64,000 nucleotides of DNA, taken from assembly GCA_014323675.1 (NCBI GenBank), contig JACONN010000003.1:124001-188000 (forward strand), written 5' to 3'. A program made the position numbers and the translations under genes. Below the pieces are notes generated by a model that had not been told where the DNA came from, made no database searches, and saw only the letters and a program-made list of their open reading frames with translations. This document shows positions 58,100 through 64,000 of this stretch, in pieces. Positions within the stretch are counted from its first letter, which is position 1; the number at the start of each line of letters is the position of its first letter. The stretch comes from Hormoscilla sp. GM7CHS1pb. Lineage in GTDB: Bacteria; Cyanobacteriota; Cyanobacteriia; Cyanobacteriales; Desertifilaceae.

Positions 58100-58603
58100 T
58101 TAACTGGTCATCTTCCGATAAACCGCCATACTAGAACGACGTAGATTCATCCGACTCCGGAAGTGGACCCGGAAGCGTTCGGTGTAGTCTGACAGTCGAA
58201 AATGGTTTTCCAGCGGCAACTGCTTGCGAATAAGTTGCTCATAGTCTAATAATAACTGCCGGAGCAATATTGTCTGCCGCCGTGTCAAATGGCATGCGAT
58301 CGCCACCAGGGCCTTAGCTTCCGTGAGGCTTAGACTGCCCCGTGTATGCGATCGCCGGAAAGGGTTGGTGTTGCGTAAGCGCCAAAGAGATACCCGATTT
58401 TTAATAATTCCTCGTAGTTCTAACTGCTCGGAGGCTGCTAGCATGGCTTGTGAACCGCCCAGATCCAATGCCTCTATTGCTAGTAAAATCAGGTCAATTT
58501 GCCACCTCGTGCGACGGGGACAGACGCTATCCCTCAGGGGTGGTTCCGACAGAGTGGACAAAATCAGTGGGTTTGACTGGGTGGGTGGACTGTTAGTTGG
58601 CAT
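58100..58603 (-). CDS. DUF3038-family protein
   Basis: ATG 58603 (MPTNSPPTQSNPLIL) gives 167 residues with RRTRWQIDLILLAIEALDLG, AASEQLELRGIIKNRVSLWR, LSLTEAKALVAIACHLTRRQ and LRQLLLDYEQLIRKQLPLEN, the conserved helices of this cyanobacterial family. The longer open frame upstream (to 58795) contains no family sequence. It is paired with DUF4335 downstream, a conserved order that suggests a joint function. Confidence 0.8.
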   Translation of the reverse strand: MPTNSPPTQSNPLILSTLSEPPLRDSVCPRRTRWQIDLILLAIEALDLGGSQAMLAASEQLELRGIIKNRVSLWRLRNTNPFRRSHTRGSLSLTEAKALVAIACHLTRRQTILLRQLLLDYEQLIRKQLPLENHFRLSDYTERFRVHFRSRMNLRRSSMAVYRKMTS

Positions 58604-58911
58604 TACGCTGTTACATTCATTTTGGCAATGGGTATTGGTGCAAGTGGGCACCGTTCCGGAAAAATCGGGGCAAGAGGACAAGCTAGTCTTACTTTCACCA
58701 TTACCATAACGGATGGGGGTCGCCTTCGGTGTCTCCCGGGAGCTTGATGTCCCCCGGACCCATGGCGAAACCCGAGGGACATCATACTCCCACAAAAGGG
58801 GAGAAATAGATCCTACATATCTACTGTACGATTTTTAGACATGCTCCGTCCAGGCTACGAGGCGCAGAGGGAGCATGTATCAGATGACCTGGTTGAGGTA
58901 AGACAAACTCT

Positions 58912-59427
58912 ATGGATCTCAAGTCTCTCATTCGCGACATTCCGGACTTTCCCAAACCGGGAATTATGTTTCGGGATATCACCACCCTCCTGCGCGACCC
59001 CGTAGGACTGCGCTACACCATAGATACTCTTGGTGCTAACTGCTCTAATTTATCGCCAGATTATGTGGTGGGTATGGAGTCCCGGGGTTTCATTTTCGGC
59101 ACGGTTCTGGCTTATCGACTGGGTTGTGGGTTTATTCCGGTCCGCAAACCGGGTAAGCTGCCAGCAGCGGTTTATGCTGCTGAGTACGATCTGGAGTACG
59201 GTAAAGACCGGCTGGAGCTGCATCAAGATGCGATGTCGCCTGTTGCCCGCGTTCTGATTGTAGACGATCTGATTGCTACTGGTGGAACTGCTAATGCTAC
59301 TGCTGAGTTGGTCCAGCAGGCAGGCTGCCAACTGGTGGGCTTTGCTTTTATCATTGAACTTAAGGATCTCGGTGGGCGCGATCGCCTGCCCGCCGATGTG
59401 CCAGTGATTACTCTGGTTGAGTATTAA
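58912..59427 (+). CDS. apt: Adenine phosphoribosyltransferase
   Basis: Purine salvage: adenine + PRPP to AMP. 171 residues, complete. [20 protein letters not shown] is the type I APRT start; [20 protein letters not shown] and PVRKPGKLP contain the hood and flexible loop; [16 protein letters not shown] (about 114-129) is the PRPP-binding motif. ATG 58912. Frame intact. Confidence 0.95.
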   Translation: MDLKSLIRDIPDFPKPGIMFRDITTLLRDPVGLRYTIDTLGANCSNLSPDYVVGMESRGFIFGTVLAYRLGCGFIPVRKPGKLPAAVYAAEYDLEYGKDRLELHQDAMSPVARVLIVDDLIATGGTANATAELVQQAGCQLVGFAFIIELKDLGGRDRLPADVPVITLVEY

Positions 59428-59559
59428 ACCTTTGGCTGCACTTGCCAAACCATCGATCGGGTTAAGTCATGTCTACTTACTCTCGGTCGAGGTGATTTTG
59501 CTCGCAATTCATGGGTTTTAACCTCTCGGTCGAGCAAATTTGAATCTGTTTTCAACTTC

Positions 59560-59869
59560 TAAGTGCTAGTCTATACTTTACAGCGCTTTTCAGGTTGATA
59601 GACTACGTACCAGCAGCCAGGATCTCAATATTCCGACAAATATTGCACTTCTTTTAGCAGATTATGTTCGCAATTTGGGAAGGGAACCTGAGATCGCAGC
59701 ATTTCTAGATCGACCGGTAGCGGTTTTGGTGGCGATCGCAGATATAGAAACGGTTTCTTTAAGTAACAATAGTCGGTTTTTGGAGATTATCGAGCACTCT
59801 AGAAAACAGCAAAAAGCAGGGTTAGTTGTGAGGAGTGAGGATGTGCGGAAGAAATTAGGGTTAGGGTGA
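59560..59869 (+). pseudogene. Conserved small protein, 5' end missing
   Basis: An open frame after a TAG near 59560 encodes SSQDLNIPTNIALLLADYVR, NLGREPEIAAFLDRPVAVLV, AIADIETVSLSNNSRFLEII and EHSRKQQKAGLVVRSEDVRK to a stop at 59869. It has helical, protein-like composition and a HIP1 site, but no start codon fits except TTG inside. Probably a truncated conserved hypothetical gene. Confidence 0.4.
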
Positions 59870-59924
59870 GATAATATTATTATACCGCAATTAGCAATTA
59901 ACGATTAGCAATTAGCAATGAACA

Positions 59925-60917
59925 ATGACCAAGGAAACGTTTCTTTATGTAATGAAAAGGTTGTTGCAGGCGCTGTTGACGCTGTTGTTGGCATCGGCGT
60001 TGAGCTTTTTCATTATTCAACTGGCCCCAGGGGATTACCTGGATACGTTGCGACAAAATCCTCAGATTTCGCCAGAAAGAATTGAGGAACTTCGACAACA
60101 GTTTGGCTTGGATAAACCGGCAATTGTACAATATGGACGCTGGCTATTGCGAATTGTTACTGCTGGAGATTTTGGCACCAGTTTTGTTTATCAGCGATCG
60201 GTGGCCTCTCTGCTGTGGGAACGGATCCCCAATACCCTGCTGCTGGCGATCGCTTCTTTGGCGATTACCTGGGCGATCGCGATTCCTCTGGGGATAGTAG
60301 GAGCTATTAACCAAAATAACAGAATTGACCAATTTTTGCGAGTCATCAGCTACACGGGTCAAGGTTTTCCCAGTTTCATCACGGCGCTGTTGCTGCTGTT
60401 TTTAGCCCAGAATCTTTCGCCTCTGTTCCCGGTGGGTGGGATGACGAGCATCGACCACGCTGACTTATCCTGGTTTGGGAAAGTATTAGATATCGGTTGG
60501 CACATGTTCTTACCTACCGTGGCCTTGAGTATCACCAGTTTTGCCGGTTTGCAGCGCCTGACTCGCGGACAGTTGTTGGATGTTTTGCGCCAAGACTATA
60601 TTCGCACCGCCCGTGCTAAGGGATTGCCAGAAAACCGGGTACTCTACGTGCATGCACTCCGCAATGCTGTTAATCCCCTGATTACGCTGCTGGGTTTTGA
60701 ATTTGCTAGCTTGTTGAGTGGTGCTTTCATTGCCGAAACTTTCTTTAACTGGCCGGGTTTGGGGCGTCTGATCTTGCAGGCTGTAACTTCTCAAGACCTC
60801 TATCTGGTGATGGCAAGCCTGATGATGGGGGCTGTAATGTTAATTGTCGGCAATCTCTTGGCAGATTTACTGCTGAAAGTTGTCGATCCGAGAATTAAGC
60901 TAGAAGACCTCAAATAA
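59925..60917 (+). CDS. Oligopeptide-type ABC transporter permease (DppB/OppB)
   Basis: 330 residues, six helices. LLQALLTLLLASALSFFIIQ then APGDY, QQFGLDKPAIVQYGRWL and GDFGTSFVYQRSV are the DppB N-terminus. The permease loop is RAKGLPENRVLYVHALRNAV (EAA motif), followed by PLITLLGFEFASLLSGAFIA and ETFFNWPGLGRL. It forms a peptide or nickel importer with a second permease, binding protein and ATPases, none of which is in the window; cyanobacteria often scatter these genes. Confidence 0.92.
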   Translation: MTKETFLYVMKRLLQALLTLLLASALSFFIIQLAPGDYLDTLRQNPQISPERIEELRQQFGLDKPAIVQYGRWLLRIVTAGDFGTSFVYQRSVASLLWERIPNTLLLAIASLAITWAIAIPLGIVGAINQNNRIDQFLRVISYTGQGFPSFITALLLLFLAQNLSPLFPVGGMTSIDHADLSWFGKVLDIGWHMFLPTVALSITSFAGLQRLTRGQLLDVLRQDYIRTARAKGLPENRVLYVHALRNAVNPLITLLGFEFASLLSGAFIAETFFNWPGLGRLILQAVTSQDLYLVMASLMMGAVMLIVGNLLADLLLKVVDPRIKLEDLK

Positions 60918-60922
60918 TCATT

Positions 60923-61210
60923 ATGTCTTTTCAAGTCCATTATATACTCCGTTCCCAACAAGATGGTAAATATCTGGCAGCTCATCCAGATGAAAGTTCT
61001 GGGTCGGGCTATTTACTGATGTTTCGTGAGGACTTCGAGGCCCGCAGCTTTATCAATACTCATGGGGCAGATATGGCCTCGCGCTTTGCTGTGGAGCCGG
61101 TTCCGGAAACTCAGTTAAAAAATCTGCTGAAACGTTGGGATTTTACTGGCGTTGGCCTGGTTGTTGACCCCCTCATTCCCAAAGTTGAGTTTTTGTCTCA
61201 GGATGGGTGA
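60923..61210 (+). CDS. Conserved cyanobacterial protein (95 aa), unknown
   Basis: MSFQVHYILRSQQDGKYLAA, HPDESSGSGYLLMFREDFEA and RSFINTHGADMASRFAVEPV. Compact alpha/beta composition, intact, starting 6 bp after the permease stop, so probably co-transcribed. I recall similar proteins in cyanobacteria without function. Confidence 0.7.
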   Translation: MSFQVHYILRSQQDGKYLAAHPDESSGSGYLLMFREDFEARSFINTHGADMASRFAVEPVPETQLKNLLKRWDFTGVGLVVDPLIPKVEFLSQDG

Positions 61211-61224
61211 ATTGTTAATGGTTA

Positions 61225-61250
61225 ACTCAAGTTGCGACCTATAAAAATTA
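61225..61250. repeat. Half copy of the 151-bp MITE end
   Basis: AACTCAAGTTGCGACCTATA followed by AAAATTA matches the end of the element at 26184-26334 (complement of its right end, one mismatch). The IS1 copy at 61251 is inserted directly after it. Confidence 0.6.
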
Positions 61251-62122
61251 GGCGTTGCACAATTACGGGATGATTTAAATAGGTACCGGTACAGAATTAT
61301 AACGTAGATAGTGCAATAATAACTTAATTGAAAGCCTCAACATTTCTTCCGACTTTGAGTAACATAATGTTTTTCTTTTTAATCGAGCTAGATAATGTCT
61401 TAATCGACAATTTTCACATTCAACACGGGTCATGTAGGTTTTGCTGACTATATGGTCAATATATTCAATAAACATTGGATAAACAGGCCATCCATCAGTA
61501 ACGTCTAAAAAGCATTGCCAACATTTTCTAATATCCCACATAGGCTTAAAAGTTTCTGCAGAACGATCGCCTAATACCCATGTTATAATCCCTGGCTTGA
61601 AATGATTTACGACTGTCCATAGCCACTTTTTATTCTTTTTTTCATTGACATAAGTATGCAACTCGTCAATTTCTGCAACCTCCGGAATATCGTAGTTTTC
61701 AGGGATTGACGGTAATTCTTTAGCTGCCTGTTTTACCCAATCAATTTGAGTATTATGGCTGACACCAGTTATCCTTTCAATACCTCGAAATCCATTGCCA
61801 TTAACGTACATTGTCAAACAATTTTTCTTGACATCTTCTGAATAACCGCGCGGATAATAATGTTCGAGAAACTGGCGACGACAATCCTTACAAATTAAAT
61901 TCTGTTTGCCGCGTCTGTGACCATTTTTATTGATGTTTTCAGAACCACATCTGGGACATTTCATGTTCGACTCCTTTAGCTAATTCTTTCGCCTTACTAT
62001 CCATGATAACACATATTATGACTAGGTCGAAAACAAACATCATACTATACATAAATTCTGACTGTAAAATTGCAGATTATCATAATCTGCAATAACCCAT
62101 CATCCCGAAAATGTGCAACGCC
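61251..62122 (-). mobile_element. IS1-family insertion sequence, copy 2
   Basis: 872 bp, same as 27522-28393 apart from one base, flanked by a perfect 8-bp duplication AAAAATTA (61243-61250, 62123-62130). Confidence 0.93.
61275..61964 (-). CDS. IS1-family transposase (229 aa), copy 2
   Basis: Protein identical to the one at 27546-28235: zinc ribbon, helix-turn-helix and the DELHTY, TDGWP and RHYLARL catalytic segments of IS1. Intact frame, so the element should be active. Confidence 0.93.
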   Translation of the reverse strand: MKCPRCGSENINKNGHRRGKQNLICKDCRRQFLEHYYPRGYSEDVKKNCLTMYVNGNGFRGIERITGVSHNTQIDWVKQAAKELPSIPENYDIPEVAEIDELHTYVNEKKNKKWLWTVVNHFKPGIITWVLGDRSAETFKPMWDIRKCWQCFLDVTDGWPVYPMFIEYIDHIVSKTYMTRVECENCRLRHYLARLKRKTLCYSKSEEMLRLSIKLLLHYLRYNSVPVPI

Positions 62123-62143
62123 AAAAATTAAATACAAAAAGCG

Positions 62144-62209
62144 GTCTCCCCGCCCAGATCTGACAGTCTCCCCGCCCGGGTCAGAGGGTCTCCCCGCCCG
62201 GGTCTGAGG
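62144..62209. repeat. Tandem array, three 22-bp units
   Basis: Three units of GTCTCCCCGCCCRGRTCWGA type with exact 22-bp period. The rest of 62123-62624 shows no gene. Confidence 0.8.
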
Positions 62210-62624
62210 AATAATCACACCAGCGGTTTACTTGACAAAAATCATGTTTCCATTAATTCCCGTCCCCACAGAGACGCTAACAGAGATCCTAAACCTATAT
62301 CCTATCCCTTGTCAAGCACTACGCTAAAGATCCATAAGCTCAGCTTACTAGAGGTCAGAATTTAATTATTTTTTAAGGATTATTAACAAAAATTCCCTGA
62401 GAGTTGTGTTTTAATGATTGTAGTTATGTACAGGAGAGCGCCGTGCGATTCCCTCAAGGTCCCTAGTGCCCGCATGCAGGATTACATCAGTCCTGATACC
62501 AGTCCGGCCAGCCAACCACCGGTGGATCGCTAGCCTAGGCTTCTTACTCAAGATGATCTAGTCCGACATAGTCCGGATAATCTGACTTCGATTCTAGGGA
62601 CTGGGCTCGACCCAGACCATGTAA

Positions 62625-62870
62625 GTGCTACGTTCGATGCACCCCCCGGGCTTTCCCCGCAGACAGAAGGAGCAAGATGGCATTGTTAGCGGGTCTCTCA
62701 GTCAAGATGTCAGCGATTTCTTCGATTCGTCTTGGTCGCTGTCAATCGATAAAGAAACTGCCGACGACTCCCTGCGAGATGAAAACGGCTTCCTCGATCT
62801 GAACCAGGTAACGAATATCGCTCTGGTTGTCACCTACGAGGCAGATATCGACTGGCCGACAGATAGCTAA
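62625..62870 (+). pseudogene. C-terminal remnant of a large protein, uncertain
   Basis: The last 55 codons read SQDVSDFFDSSWSLSIDKET, ADDSLRDENGFLDLNQVTNI and ALVVTYEADIDWP. FLDLxxVTxIALVVTYEA resembles the end of neuraminidase-like/Tc-toxin-type large proteins, but I hold this loosely. No real start; the upstream 30 codons look non-coding. Confidence 0.3.
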
Positions 62871-63326
62871 CGAAAAGGGGCGATCGCCTTTTTCCGAAAG
62901 AAGGGAACGGCGATCGCCTTAAACTCATGTAGTAGCACCGGTGCTAGTTGGGTTGTGGTGTAATTGGGAAAGGTAGCATCCACTCCTTGACCTTCACAGG
63001 AAGAGCGATCGCGGTGTTTGTTTTGGTGGTGGGGCGATTGGCTGCGCCACGCTGCGCGAACGGGCCACGGTCCCAAAGAGAGAAACCGGGTTATACGATA
63101 ATTATGCCTGGCACGGGAGATTTGAAAAAGAAACTCGAAGGTTAGGTTACAGGAGCGATCGGGCCACGGTCCCAGAATGATTTGACTGCGGTCCGCGTTT
63201 CCGGCGCTAAAATCACTACTACCCACGACCAGGACATGAAAGGCGATCGCCTTCTCGTGCAGGCGGTGTCCTATAAGTTGTTGGCGGTCGATATTTTCCC
63301 CCGCATGAAACAGAAAAGCTGTGCCG
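62871..63326. other. Intergenic, nothing recognised
   Basis: About 450 bp with several GCGATCGC-type words and CGGGCCACGGTCCCA repeats (63061, 63160). Open frames on either strand lack motifs. Confidence 0.4.
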
Positions 63327-63551
63327 CTAATGTTGTTGTCGAATCATTCTAACCCAAGCAATACTATCTTGCATTTCTGGGCGATCGGGCCACATCCCTA
63401 CAAACGATGAATTTTCTAAATCTAACGGTTTTGGAGCTTGTGCGTAGGCGAAGCCGTGTTGCTTGAGAGTAGCCACAAAATCTAAAACCCGTTGTCTATC
63501 TGTTTCAGAAAGGGTGATGAAGTCACTTTTTAGACGTTCAAGATCGAGCAT
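63327..63551 (-). CDS. Small conserved protein, antitoxin-like (74 aa)
   Basis: ATG 63551, behind GGAGAAATTT, gives MLDLERLKSDFITLSETDRQ, RVLDFVATLKQHGFAYAQAP, NSSFVGMWPDRPEMQDSIAW and VRMIRQQH. The N-terminal helical part and the FVGMWxDRxxMxDSxxWVRxxR ending are common in short cyanobacterial proteins next to PIN-type toxins. No toxin frame follows in this window. Confidence 0.6.
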   Translation of the reverse strand: MLDLERLKSDFITLSETDRQRVLDFVATLKQHGFAYAQAPKPLDLENSSFVGMWPDRPEMQDSIAWVRMIRQQH

Positions 63552-64000
63552 AAATTTCTCCTTTTTGATGAAAATTGGGTTCTGACGAACCGCCAACAAT
63601 CTGCACGACACTAGCGCCGGCCACTTTACTCGCATCTCTCCTATTGTAAATTAACCCGCCATTGTTACAAATAAATCGGTGTCCCGTGCTGGTCACCCTG
63701 AGCTATGGTATTCGTCGCAATCAGTCCCAAACTTCCCCCCTAACGTAAAATTATAAACCCGGAAACAAACTACAACTTCGCCAACATAAATTCACCGGCA
63801 GGGTATTTTTATCAACTCCATCGTCGGATGTTCCCCAAACGGCGCCAAAACCGGGCCCAACGCGGTCTCCACTTATCCCAGCATTCTCCCACAAAACTTG
63901 CCCACAGGTCCGATCGTGTAGCAGGAGATCGGGAGCGTTACTATTTTTTTGGGTTAGGTCGCGCGATCGGCCCACTGTCCGGTAAGGGAGAAACCGGGTT
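63552..64000. other. Window end, nothing recognised
   Basis: No gene with recognisable motifs. A minus-strand frame at 63751-63975 lacks family sequence. Confidence 0.35.

Noticed and set aside
62867..63226. Minus-strand ORF of 119 aa
   Set aside because: Composed of CGGGCCACGGTCCCA repeats and HIP1 words; no domain.
63751..63975. Minus-strand ORF of 74 aa at the window end
   Set aside because: Some protein-like stretches, but no start signal or family recognised.

Overview
The window is chromosomal DNA of a cyanobacterium, probably a filamentous Oscillatoriales-type one. Evidence: the HIP1 octamer GCGATCGC recurs throughout, and there are lineage-typical genes (gun4, bicA, ictB, CGLD27, a DUF3038/DUF4335 pair, an ebsA-like gene, and a glucosyl-lipid synthase resembling sll1377/mgdA). 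Coding density is low. Many otherwise well preserved genes carry a single-nucleotide frameshift, and gaps are filled with repeats, insertion sequences, MITEs and intron relics, so the region looks eroded or unusually error-rich.

Layout. 1-6.4 kb is a graveyard: ISKra4, HsdS, SGNH-hydrolase, alpha-carbonic-anhydrase, IS630 and patatin/NTE remnants, a 12-unit 21-bp tandem array, a 113-bp MITE, a 97-bp duplication and broken toxin-antitoxin-type small genes. 6.4-11.7 kb: mfd (frameshifted) and an orphan devB. 11.9-17.1 kb: two small membrane genes, an ORF-less group II intron (A), an NB-ARC STAND protein behind a large palindrome, and an ISL3 element. 17.3-20.6 kb: thpR, a YciI relic, smpB, and ictB (frameshifted). 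20.7-23.4 kb: a histidine-kinase tail cut by group II intron B (fused to a methyltransferase fragment), intron C, and an arylsulfatase tail. 23.6-26.1 kb: formylglycine-generating enzyme, gun4, rfaE2. 26.1-31.7 kb: a 151-bp MITE, a WcaI-like glycosyltransferase broken by an IS1 copy, the rsfS-CGLD27-asparaginase cluster, and an initiator tRNA-Met split by a 244-nt group I intron. 32.5-37 kb: DUF697 GTPase, HAD phosphatase, bicA. 37.2-43.7 kb: two inverted 1850-bp copies of a TPR-glycosyltransferase gene flanking a mosaic FG-GAP/cadherin/LRR/RTX surface protein. 44-51 kb: mgdA-like gene, a second 113-bp MITE, ebsA and a phosphotransacetylase-like gene, and a vWA gene interrupted antisense by group II intron D, which carries a P-loop kinase-like ORF instead of a reverse transcriptase. 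51.4-64 kb: DprA-like, MAPEG, YajQ and OmpA genes, a toxin-tip/immunity pair, DUF4335/DUF3038, apt, an oligopeptide-type permease, a second IS1 copy, and small remnants.

Functional groups: inorganic carbon (bicA, ictB-like, carbonic anhydrase relic), tetrapyrrole regulation (gun4), translation quality and regulation (smpB, rsfS, tRNA-fMet), envelope and glycolipid (rfaE2, mgdA, TPR-GTs, OmpA, wcaI relic), and sulfatase activation (FGE beside a sulfatase relic). The most unusual structures are the group II introns with non-RT cargo, the IS1-derived 113-bp MITEs with perfect 8-bp target duplications, the inverted TPR-GT duplication showing a conversion-like identity gradient, and short dispersed words that have entered coding frames.
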